8,210 nt of DNA, from positions 1-8,210 of the forward strand of contig DKDD01000177.1 of NCBI GenBank assembly GCA_002451715.1, in the 5' to 3' direction. Below are positions 1 through 5,564 of the stretch, in pieces. The notes under the pieces were generated by a model. That model was not told where the DNA came from, searched no databases, and worked only from the letters and a program-made list of their open reading frames with translations. The DNA is from Ruminococcaceae bacterium UBA6857. Its GTDB lineage: Bacteria > Bacillota > Clostridia > Oscillospirales > Acutalibacteraceae. A program made the translations under genes and the position numbers. How positions within the stretch are numbered: the stretch's first letter is position 1; each line of letters starts with the position of its first letter.

Positions 1-48
1 GTGGGCGAAAGAAAGCGTAAAAGAAAAAAGGCTCGGCTTTTATTTGCT

Positions 49-96
49 CTCCCTCAGTCGCCAGAGTCGACAGCTCCCTCACAGGAGGGAGCCAAG
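49..96. repeat. Short palindromic intergenic repeat (CTCCCTCAGTC...GGGAGCC type)
   Basis: A compact two-hairpin unit. GTCG (57-60) pairs with CGAC (68-71), and GCTCCCTC (73-80) pairs perfectly with GAGGGAGC (85-92) across an ACAG loop. The order CTCCCTCAGTC, small hairpin, GACAGCTCCCTC, loop, GAGGGAGCC resembles a dispersed intergenic repeat I recall from many gut Clostridia genomes; that identification is from memory and cannot be checked here. The first CTCCCTC (49-55) could also pair with the GAGGGAG arm, so the RNA has alternative folds. No T-run follows, so it is not a canonical terminator. Confidence 0.6.
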
Positions 97-99
97 ATA

Positions 100-205
100 G
101 GTTGTGCCTATTAGGTTATGTTCTGCAAACAGTAAAGCAGACGGGAGCCTCGCGAGACTCCCCTACGATATAATTCTTATATGAAAGGTTGTGCGATTCG
201 GGTTA
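100..205. repeat. Dyad cluster flanked by direct repeat GGTTGTGC-N6-GGTTA
   Basis: An imperfect 19-bp direct repeat, GGTTGTGC-N6-GGTTA, occurs at 100-118 and again at 187-205; only the six central bases differ. Between the copies lie three further dyads: TCTGC/GCAGA (122-126 with 137-141); GGGAG...CTCCC around a CTCGCGAG core (143-162, one C/A mismatch); and ATATAA-TTC-TTATAT (168-182). Together with the adjacent repeat this looks like a composite, MITE-like non-coding element. No transposase or clean target-site duplication is visible, so its mobile nature is only inferred. Confidence 0.4.
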
Positions 206-279
206 ACAAGCGTTTTTTTGAAGTCAGATAATAGATATTTTTTAGGTCAGGAAACGGAAAAGAATTAGTATAAAATAAA

Positions 280-314
280 AAACCGGTCGGGCGCTGTGTA
301 AACCCGATCGGTTT
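280..314 (-). terminator. Intrinsic terminator of the glnN-asnB operon
   Basis: Reading the minus strand, a 12-bp stem (303-314 with 280-291, one A/C mismatch) closes an 11-base loop and is followed by a T-rich tract (272-279). It starts 33 bp after the asnB stop codon, as expected for the operon end. The plus strand also has a short T-run after the stem, so it may act weakly in both directions. Confidence 0.85.
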
Positions 315-347
315 TTATACAAACGGCTTTCGCCGCAAGTATCGTTT

Positions 348-1928
348 TTATTTTCCGCTGTCGCCGTAGTTTGAAAGTACGCGCGCGGACGGGTCGTTAA
401 CATTGCAGCCTTCCCAGTTTTTGTTCGGCATCCAGAAATCCGCAACCATTCTTGCCTGTCCCGGATAGTACTTTTCAAAAAGTTCACGGTAAAGAAGCGA
501 TTCTTTTGTGAACGGTGTGGCAAAAATATACTTCTTTTTCTTTTCTTCAAACTCTTCGTCGGTGTAAGTCCTTTCCGCAAGAGCTTTGAGGTCGTCAACC
601 ATTGAATGTCCTACCGCGTCGGAAAACGCAGCCTTTTCACGCATGAGGATATCTTTAGGAAGATAATCGCCCTCAAACGCGTGGCGAAGAAGATACTTGC
701 CTTTTCCGTATTTGTTCATCTTGATTTCGGGGTCGAGCGCCATAATGTACTTTACAAAATCAAGGTCGCCGAACGGAACTCTCGCTTCAAGCGAGTTTAC
801 CGAAATGCAGCGGTCTGCACGGAGAACGTCATACATATAAAGTTCGTGAACACGCTTTTGCGCTTCCTTTTGGAACTCTTCCGCCGAAGGGGCAAAGTCT
901 GTATACTTATAACCGAAAAGTTCGTCTGAAACTTCGCCCGTGAGAAGAACTCTCAAATCGGTGTTTTCATGGATGTACTTGCAAACAAGATACATTCCGA
1001 TTGAAGCGCGAATTGTTGTGATGTCGTATGTTCCGAGAAGAGCAACAACTTTTTCAAGCGCGTCAAGAACGTCTTGTTCGGTGATGATTACTTCGGTGTG
1101 ATCCGCGCCGATATAATCGGCAACCTCTTTTGCATACTTGAGGTCGATTGCGTCGGTGCTCATTCCGATTGCAAAGGTTTTGATTTTTTCCTTTGAAAGC
1201 TTTGCCGCAACGCTGCAAACAAGCGAAGAATCAAGTCCGCCGGAAAGCAGGAAACCTACCGGCACATCGGAATCAAGGCGTTTTTCAATTCCGGCAACAA
1301 GCTTGTCATGAATCTTTTTGCATGCGGTTTCCACGTCGTCCTTGATAATCTTTTCCGGAACGCTTATGTCGCAGTAGCAGGTGAACTTTCCGTCCTTATA
1401 GTAATGTCCCGGAGGGAACGGCATGATTTCTTCCGTGAGACCGACAAGGTTTTTTGCTTCGCTTGCAAAAAGCATTTTTCCGTCTTTGTCAAGGCCGTAA
1501 AAAAGCGGTCTGATTCCGATCGGGTCGCGTGCCGCAATATATTCGTGGTCTTTTCCGTCATAGATGATTAGCGCAAATTCGGCGTCAAGCTTTTGGAACA
1601 TATCGGTTCCGTATTCTTCATAAAGCGGCAAAAGAAGTTCGCAGTCGGAATCGCTTTTGAAAGTATAGCCTCTTTCCTGAAGCTCTTTTTTGAGTTTTCT
1701 GAAACCGTAAAGTTCGCCGTTGCAAACAACGAAACTTCCGTTTCTTTCAAACGGCTGCATTCCGCTTTCGTCAATGCCCATGATTGCAAGACGGTGAAAA
1801 CCGAGGAAGCCCTTGCCCGTGTTTATCACACGGGACATATCGGGACCTCTTGAAATTGTTTTTTCAAAGCCTTTTTGAAATTCTTCAAGCGGCAGGCTTT
1901 CGCCGCAATATCCCATAATTGAACACAT
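348..1928 (-). CDS. asnB: Asparagine synthetase B, glutamine-hydrolysing
   Basis: This cytoplasmic enzyme makes asparagine from aspartate, ATP and glutamine (EC 6.3.5.4). The 526-residue product has the family's two domains. The N-terminal class II glutamine amidotransferase domain (about 2-160) begins Met-Cys-Ser-Ile, so Cys2 becomes the N-terminal nucleophile; this fixes the start. It also contains HRLAIMG (46-52) and CNGELYG (69-75). The C-terminal synthetase domain carries the ATP-pyrophosphatase loop SGGLDSS (229-235), the GEVSDELFGY block (331-340) and SLEARVPF (379-386). The length is close to E. coli AsnB (about 554), with no break. An AGGAG ribosome binding site (1938-1942) sits 9 bases upstream, right after the glnN stop. 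The 17-bp gap and lack of an obvious own promoter indicate co-transcription with glnN, whose product supplies the amide donor. Confidence 0.95.
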   Translation of the reverse strand: MCSIMGYCGESLPLEEFQKGFEKTISRGPDMSRVINTGKGFLGFHRLAIMGIDESGMQPFERNGSFVVCNGELYGFRKLKKELQERGYTFKSDSDCELLLPLYEEYGTDMFQKLDAEFALIIYDGKDHEYIAARDPIGIRPLFYGLDKDGKMLFASEAKNLVGLTEEIMPFPPGHYYKDGKFTCYCDISVPEKIIKDDVETACKKIHDKLVAGIEKRLDSDVPVGFLLSGGLDSSLVCSVAAKLSKEKIKTFAIGMSTDAIDLKYAKEVADYIGADHTEVIITEQDVLDALEKVVALLGTYDITTIRASIGMYLVCKYIHENTDLRVLLTGEVSDELFGYKYTDFAPSAEEFQKEAQKRVHELYMYDVLRADRCISVNSLEARVPFGDLDFVKYIMALDPEIKMNKYGKGKYLLRHAFEGDYLPKDILMREKAAFSDAVGHSMVDDLKALAERTYTDEEFEEKKKKYIFATPFTKESLLYRELFEKYYPGQARMVADFWMPNKNWEGCNVNDPSARVLSNYGDSGK

Positions 1929-1945
1929 TGGAAAATGCTCCTTCC

Positions 1946-4036
1946 TTATCTGACGGAGAAGAGGAGTTCACCGTATGAGGGATACGGCCATTTTTCTTTC
2001 GGTGCGATTGTTTCAATTTCGTCAACGGCAATTCTGAGAACACGCATATCGTCAAGAATCTTTGTTTTATAGAAATCGGCAAGCTCCGTGAAATCTTCGA
2101 TTGATTTTGAAGCAAGAAGGTCGTCTTCAAGCTTTCTGACCGCTCTGTACGCTGCGCCCATAAGAGCCGAAACACTCTTTACGGTTTCCTTTTCATAGGT
2201 GCAGTCCGCTTCGGGCATGAACGAAGCTTTCTTTGCCGCACCGTCGGCAAGTTCGCACGAAAAATCGCTCATTGCGGGAAGAATGTCTTTTCTTACCATG
2301 TCAAGCATGGTGAGCGCTTCGATGTTGATTACTTTGCAGTAATTTTCAAGGCGTACTTCATGACGTGCGGTAATTTCCGGAACGGTGAGAACCTTGTGGT
2401 CGGTGAAAAGCTTGACGTTCTTGACGTCGAGCATATGAGCAAGTGCGTCCGGAGTTGTTTTGAGGTTTTTAAGTCCACGTTTTTCCGCTTCGGCAATCCA
2501 TGAATCGTCATAGCCGTCGCCGTTGAAGATTATGCGCTTATGCTCTTTAATCGTTCTCTTGATGAGTTCATGAAGGTCTGATTCAAAGTCTTTCGAACCT
2601 TCAAGTTCGTCTGCAAACTGTTTAAGTTCTTCCGCAACGGAGGTGTTGAGAACGGTGTTTGCGCAGGAAATTGAAGAAGCTGAACCGAGCATACGAAATT
2701 CAAACTTGTTGCCGGTGAAAGCAAACGGGCTTGTTCTGTTTCTGTCGGTGGTGTCTTTCGGGAACTTCGGAAGAGTGTGAACGCCGATTCTCATAAGTTC
2801 CTTTTGTTTTGCGTCAAAATGTTCGTCGTTTTCAATCGCTTCAAGAATTTCCGAAAGGTCGGAACCGAGGAACATTGAAACAATTGCCGGCGGTGCTTCG
2901 TTTGCGCCGAGTCTGTGGTCGTTGCCGGCAGAAGCAACGGAAATTCTCAAAAGCTCCTGATATTCGTCAACAGCCTTGATTACCGCGCAAAGGAAAAGCA
3001 AAAACTGTGCGTTTTCATAGGGAGTTTCGCCCGGTTCAAGAAGGTTTACGCCGGTATCGGTTGAAATTGACCAGTTGTTGTGCTTGCCACTGCCGTTGAC
3101 GCCTGCGAACGGCTTTTCATGAAGCAGGCAAACCATGCCGTGCCTTTTTGCAACTTTCTGCATGATTTCCATTGTGAGCTGGTTGTGGTCGGCGGCGATG
3201 TTTGTTGTTGTGAAAATCGGAGCCATTTCGTGCTGTGCCGGAGCAACTTCGTTGTGTTCGGTTTTTGCAAGAACGCCGACTTTCCAAAGTTCTTCGTTGA
3301 GTTCTTTCATGTATTCGGCAACGCGGGGTTTGATTGCACCGAAGTAATGGTCGTCAAGCTCCTGTCCTTTCGGTGCGCGTGCGCCGAAAAGGGTACGACC
3401 TGTATAGATAAGGTCTTTACGTTTGTTATATGCTTTTTCATCAACAAGGAAATATTCCTGTTCGGGGCCGACGGTTGTTTTGACGGATTTTACGTCTTCG
3501 TTACCGAAAAGTTTGAGAACGCGAAGAGCCTGGCGGTTGATTGCTTCCATTGAACGAAGAAGCGCTGTTTTCTGGTCAAGAGCTTCGCCGCCGTAGGAGC
3601 AGAAAACGGTCGGAATGCAAAGAACGCCGTCTTTGATGAATGCGTATGAGGTTGCGTCCCATGCGGTATAGCCTCTTGCTTCAAACGTTGCGCGAAGTCC
3701 GCCGGAGGGGAAAGAAGAAGCGTCCGGTTCGCCTTTGATAAGCTCTTTTCCGGAAAATTCCATAATTACCTTTCCGTTTTTCGGAGAGATGAAGCTGTCG
3801 TGCTTTTCGGCGGTCACACCGGTCATCGGCTGGAACCAATGGGTAAAATGGGTTGCGCCTTTTTCAATTGCCCAATCTTTCATTGCGTTTGCAACAACAT
3901 TGGCAACGCTTATTTCAAGATGCTTTCCGTCTTTGATTGTTTTTTGAAGTACTTTGTAAGTTTCTTTCGGTAATCTTGCTTCCATTGCGGCGTCGTCAAA
4001 CACCATTGAGCCGAAAATTTCTGTTACACTTTTCAT
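1946..4036 (-). CDS. glnN: Type III glutamine synthetase (GlnN)
   Basis: ATP-dependent ligase condensing glutamate and ammonia to glutamine (EC 6.3.1.2), in the cytoplasm. At 696 residues it matches the large type III enzymes (about 700-730) and not GSI (about 450). The GSIII N-terminal region includes FTHWFQPMTG (64-73). The catalytic core follows: GPEQEYFL (190-197) with metal-ligand glutamates, NEVAPAQHEMAP (262-273), GSGKHNNWS (315-323, the conserved ammonia/glutamate region) and DRNRTSPFAF through KFEFR (431-448). A long C-terminal extension typical of GSIII follows. The start is supported by AGGAAG (4046-4051) 9 bases upstream. It is the first gene of an operon with asnB, behind a consensus promoter and a leader with two terminator hairpins, so expression is probably set by antitermination. 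The sequence appears intact. Confidence 0.96.
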   Translation of the reverse strand: MKSVTEIFGSMVFDDAAMEARLPKETYKVLQKTIKDGKHLEISVANVVANAMKDWAIEKGATHFTHWFQPMTGVTAEKHDSFISPKNGKVIMEFSGKELIKGEPDASSFPSGGLRATFEARGYTAWDATSYAFIKDGVLCIPTVFCSYGGEALDQKTALLRSMEAINRQALRVLKLFGNEDVKSVKTTVGPEQEYFLVDEKAYNKRKDLIYTGRTLFGARAPKGQELDDHYFGAIKPRVAEYMKELNEELWKVGVLAKTEHNEVAPAQHEMAPIFTTTNIAADHNQLTMEIMQKVAKRHGMVCLLHEKPFAGVNGSGKHNNWSISTDTGVNLLEPGETPYENAQFLLFLCAVIKAVDEYQELLRISVASAGNDHRLGANEAPPAIVSMFLGSDLSEILEAIENDEHFDAKQKELMRIGVHTLPKFPKDTTDRNRTSPFAFTGNKFEFRMLGSASSISCANTVLNTSVAEELKQFADELEGSKDFESDLHELIKRTIKEHKRIIFNGDGYDDSWIAEAEKRGLKNLKTTPDALAHMLDVKNVKLFTDHKVLTVPEITARHEVRLENYCKVINIEALTMLDMVRKDILPAMSDFSCELADGAAKKASFMPEADCTYEKETVKSVSALMGAAYRAVRKLEDDLLASKSIEDFTELADFYKTKILDDMRVLRIAVDEIETIAPKEKWPYPSYGELLFSVR

Positions 4037-4045
4037 TGTTTAAAA

Positions 4046-4051
4046 CTTCCT
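4046..4051 (-). promoter_or_regulatory. Ribosome binding site of glnN
   Basis: AGGAAG on the minus strand, 9 bases before the ATG and only about 10 bases beyond the T-run of the leader terminator. Translation therefore starts just after the point where transcription would stop. Confidence 0.75.
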
Positions 4052-4061
4052 TTCCGAAAAT

Positions 4062-4113
4062 AAAAAAGGCGACAGGGACACTTGCAGAAAGCACTGCACG
4101 ACGTCCTTGTCGC
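4062..4113 (-). terminator. Leader terminator 2 upstream of glnN
   Basis: On the minus strand GCGACA-A-GGAC (4104-4113) pairs with GTCC-C-TGTCGC (4069-4078), interrupted by one A/C mismatch. An inner TGCAG/CTGCA stem (4094-4098 with 4083-4087) caps it, and six T follow (4062-4067). It lies between promoter and start codon, so unless overridden it would cut off glnN-asnB transcription. Its 5' arm is shared with the alternative hairpin at 4098-4113. Confidence 0.8.
4098..4113 (-). promoter_or_regulatory. Putative antiterminator hairpin P2 (six-base loop AAGGAC)
   Basis: GCGAC-AAGGAC-GUCGU folds into a five-pair stem (one G/U) with a six-base loop carrying A at position 1 and G at position 4. 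Those are the features described for ANTAR-protein RNA targets of the EutV/NitR type. It uses the same bases as the 5' arm of terminator 2, so the two folds exclude each other. The ANTAR assignment is inferred; no ANTAR gene is in the window. Confidence 0.45.
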
Positions 4114-4129
4114 TGATTTTTAACCTTTT

Positions 4130-4170
4130 AAAAAAGCAAAAGCCGCAGACAAATATCCTTTGTCCGCGGC
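4130..4170 (-). terminator. Leader terminator 1 upstream of glnN
   Basis: On the minus strand GCCGCGGACAAA (4159-4170) pairs with TTTGTCTGCGGC (4142-4153) over 12 pairs with one G/U, closing a GGATA loop. It is followed by TTTTGCTTTTTT (4130-4141). This is a strong canonical intrinsic terminator lying only about 20-60 bases after the predicted transcription start. Confidence 0.85.
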
Positions 4171-4181
4171 TCCCTTGTCGC
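4166..4181 (-). promoter_or_regulatory. Putative antiterminator hairpin P1 (six-base loop AAGGGA)
   Basis: GCGAC-AAGGGA-GCCGC can form a stem of four pairs plus one A/C mismatch, with a six-base loop having A1 and G4. The first nine bases (GCGACAAGG) are identical to P2. Its 3' arm overlaps the 5' arm of terminator 1, so it could block that terminator. It is weaker than P2 because of the mismatch. Confidence 0.38.
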
Positions 4182-4193
4182 TTTATGTGAGGT

Positions 4194-4222
4194 ATTCTAC
4201 CACCGTGATTTTGATTTGTCAA
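4194..4222 (-). promoter_or_regulatory. Sigma-A promoter of glnN-asnB
   Basis: Minus-strand TTGACA (4217-4222), a 17-base spacer and TAGAAT (4194-4199) form a near-consensus vegetative promoter. Transcription should start near 4187, giving a leader of about 150 nt. A promoter this strong followed directly by two terminators suggests control after initiation. Confidence 0.88.
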
Positions 4223-4277
4223 GGGGTTTTGAAAAGTTTTTGAAAAAATATTTTTATTGCGTAAAAAGCTTTTTGAA

Positions 4278-5162
4278 TCAGTATGCAATTCCGACGGAAT
4301 CAAGATATTCTTCAAGGCAAAGGCCGCTGTCTTTGATTTTTTTTGCGTATTCAACGCCGACATAGCGCCAATGCCACGGTTCAAAAACAATTCCCGTAAC
4401 GTCCTCTTTTTCTTTCGGATAGCGGAGAATGAAGCCGTATTTATATGCGTTTTTCATCAGCCACGCGTACTCTGCGCTGTCTGCAAAGGAATCGTAAGTG
4501 TTGCAGATGTCCATTGCAAGACCGATGTTGTGTTCGCTTGTTCCGGGAGGAAGAATAACGGTTGCCGCTTTTTTTGCGGCGGCTTTTCTGTCAAGACCGT
4601 AGCGCGCCATGTATGTTTCGGTGAGGTTGTTATAGTTAATACGCTGGCGTTCATAGCTTCTGTGGCCGGAAAACGGAGTCAGCGTTACGCCGTCCTTTTT
4701 TCCTGCGCGATACATTTCTTCATAATGCGGCGTAACTCTTGCGTCAAGCTCATAGCCGCTGTCAAAAATTTCTTTTGTTTCCGGGTCGTAACCCTCCGGA
4801 ATTTCACGCTCCATATTGACAACGATAAGGTTCCACGGAACGGAATCAACGTCAACAATTATTCTTCCGCTTTCCGAGCGTTTGGGTTCGGTCTTTTTTT
4901 CGGTTGTGCTTTCGGTCGGAACGTTGTTGTTGACCGACGGCTTTTCGGTCGTACTTTCGGTTGTGTTCTCTGTCGTGTTATTTCCCGAAGCCGCCGAAGA
5001 GGACGTGGTTTGCGCATTTGCGGACGTTGTGGATTTATTTTCGCTCTTTGATTTTATGACGGTGACCGCCGACATCGACGCAACGACAACGATCAGCAAA
5101 ACAAGCACCGCAATGATTATGTTATCTTTATTCTTTTTCTTTTTTCGTGAACCTTGTGCCAT
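4278..5162 (-). CDS. Membrane-anchored D-alanyl-D-alanine carboxypeptidase, VanY/M15B family
   Basis: Probable zinc peptidase that removes the terminal D-Ala from peptidoglycan stem peptides on the outer membrane face. The 294-residue product has a Lys/Arg-rich start (6-12), one hydrophobic anchor (about 15-37), a Thr/Ser/Glu/Asn low-complexity stalk (about 40-95, with repeated TTES/TTEK units) and a catalytic domain (about 100-294). Catalytic motifs are SGHRSYERQ (165-173), SEHNIGLAMD (209-218, zinc ligands His211 and Asp218) and EPWHWRYVG (261-269, catalytic Glu261 and zinc ligand His264), so it looks active. AGGAGG lies 7 bases before the ATG, supporting the start. It is monocistronic, running toward glnN with no convincing terminator after it. 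Whether it is a housekeeping enzyme or confers VanY-type glycopeptide tolerance cannot be told; no vanRS, vanH or vanX neighbours are seen. Confidence 0.9.
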   Translation of the reverse strand: MAQGSRKKKKNKDNIIIAVLVLLIVVVASMSAVTVIKSKSENKSTTSANAQTTSSSAASGNNTTENTTESTTEKPSVNNNVPTESTTEKKTEPKRSESGRIIVDVDSVPWNLIVVNMEREIPEGYDPETKEIFDSGYELDARVTPHYEEMYRAGKKDGVTLTPFSGHRSYERQRINYNNLTETYMARYGLDRKAAAKKAATVILPPGTSEHNIGLAMDICNTYDSFADSAEYAWLMKNAYKYGFILRYPKEKEDVTGIVFEPWHWRYVGVEYAKKIKDSGLCLEEYLDSVGIAY

Positions 5163-5169
5163 GAAACAG

Positions 5170-5175
5170 CCTCCT
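5170..5175 (-). promoter_or_regulatory. Ribosome binding site of the carboxypeptidase gene
   Basis: AGGAGG on the minus strand, 7 bases upstream of the ATG at 5162. It is a full-consensus site and fixes the start chosen for the gene. Confidence 0.85.
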
Positions 5176-5195
5176 TTGATTTTCGCTTTTATTTC

Positions 5196-5223
5196 AGTTT
5201 ATCACAGATTGAAAAATAATCAA
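5196..5223 (-). promoter_or_regulatory. Candidate promoter of the carboxypeptidase gene
   Basis: Minus-strand TTGATT (5218-5223), 16 bases, then TAAACT (5196-5201), about 35 bp before the start codon. A TGTG motif just upstream of the -10 may help. Both boxes depart from consensus, so the exact position is uncertain. Confidence 0.45.
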
Positions 5224-5420
5224 TATCCGCCGCAAAATTGACACAAAAAATTAAGAAAAGGTTTTTAAAATATTTTGCCGACGGTCGGATTTTTCCGCCT
5301 TTCGGCGAAACAAAATCCGCTTCTACAGTCCGACTAAAAACATTTTTCCACAAAATCCTTTCGTCGGCGCATTTGCCAAAAAGAAACGTCAAAGCTCTTT
5401 GAAAATCAACGCTTTTGCCC
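5224..5420. other. Intergenic spacer with nested dyad, no gene
   Basis: AT-rich spacer between the divergent carboxypeptidase and EamA genes. A minus-strand reading frame crosses it (to about 5422) but has no ribosome binding site and no recognisable features, so I do not call it. The centre holds a nested inverted repeat: CGGATTTT (5286-5293) pairs with AAAATCCG (5312-5319) around CGCC-TTTC-GGCG (5296-5307). A further TCCGAC (5329-5334) can pair with GTCGGA (5284-5289) as an alternative. No T-run follows, so it is not an obvious terminator; it may be a small dispersed repeat. Confidence 0.5.
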
Positions 5421-5421
5421 A

Positions 5422-5451
5422 TTGAAACAACGCGTTCGACTTTGCTATACT
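5422..5451 (+). promoter_or_regulatory. Sigma-A promoter of the EamA transporter gene
   Basis: TTGAAA (5422-5427), an 18-base spacer and TATACT (5446-5451). An overlapping TATAAT (5451-5456) matches the -10 consensus better but lacks a -35 at the right distance. Start of transcription is expected near 5458-5462, giving a leader of about 105 nt. Confidence 0.65.
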
Positions 5452-5461
5452 ATAATCATTA

Positions 5462-5504
5462 AGGCTGAATGTAGCGGAACACGTTTTCCGAATACATTCA
5501 GCCT
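5462..5504 (+). promoter_or_regulatory. Long stem-loop at the 5' end of the EamA mRNA
   Basis: AGGCTGAATGTA (5462-5473) and TACATTCAGCCT (5493-5504) are perfect 12-base inverted repeats. Inside, CGGAA (5475-5479) pairs with TTCCG (5486-5490) around a CACGTT loop. The structure would start at or near the predicted transcription start. No T-run follows, so it is not a terminator. It may be a 5' stabilising hairpin, a protein-binding RNA, or a DNA operator read as a dyad. Confidence 0.6.
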
Positions 5505-5519
5505 GTCGATTGAAATGGG

Positions 5520-5538
5520 TTTTGCCGTCACGGCAAAA
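5520..5538 (+). promoter_or_regulatory. Hairpin before the EamA ribosome binding site
   Basis: TTTTGCCG-TCA-CGGCAAAA is an 8-bp perfect stem with a three-base loop, ending 13 bases before the weak GGGAAG ribosome binding site (5552-5557). It is followed by AATTATAA, not a T-run. It could influence ribosome access; the function is unknown. Confidence 0.45.
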
Positions 5539-5564
5539 AATTATAAATTACGGGAAGTCTTGAA

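Larger units (their letters stand above)
1..279. other. Gene-free intergenic stretch at window edge
   Basis: I find no coding region here: the reading frames are short and lack recognisable protein features or a ribosome binding site. The first 48 bases are purine-rich and include a weak AAAAG...CTTTT dyad near 25-41 that might be the end of a terminator for a gene outside the window. From about 49 to 205 the DNA is a run of small inverted repeats (listed separately), and about 206-279 is AT-rich spacer before the asnB terminator. The stretch is probably a landing site for short non-coding repeats between two operons. Confidence 0.6.

Noticed and set aside
242..598. Minus-strand reading frame of 118 codons at the end of asnB
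   Set aside because: It overlaps asnB in another frame and runs through the operon terminator.
3080..3553. Plus-strand reading frame (157 codons) inside glnN
   Set aside because: Antisense shadow of conserved glutamine synthetase sequence, with no start signals or recognisable features.
4263..4274. AAAAAGCTTTTT palindrome after the carboxypeptidase stop as its terminator
   Set aside because: It has no room for a loop and almost no GC, so it cannot form a stable terminator hairpin.
4257..5051. Long plus-strand reading frame (264 codons) opposite the carboxypeptidase
   Set aside because: It lies antisense to a gene with clear catalytic motifs, is rich in Cys, Phe and Arg as mirror frames usually are, has no ribosome binding site and shows no family motif.
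4278..5162. Part of a vancomycin-resistance cluster
   Set aside because: Only a VanY-like domain is present, with no vanRS, vanHAX or ligase genes alongside; M15 carboxypeptidases are common in ordinary Firmicutes.
5236..5275. TTGACA at about 5237 as the -35 of a further plus-strand promoter
   Set aside because: No acceptable -10 box lies 16-18 bases downstream; the nearest TAAAAT is about 22 bases away.
5189..5422. Minus-strand reading frame of 77 codons in the divergent intergenic region
   Set aside because: It overlaps the carboxypeptidase promoter and a palindromic element, lacks a ribosome binding site and has no recognisable domain.
5462..5538. Mini-ykkC (guanidine-II) riboswitch, suggested by two hairpins before a transporter
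   Set aside because: That class needs ACGR terminal loops in both hairpins; the loops here are CACGTT and TCA.
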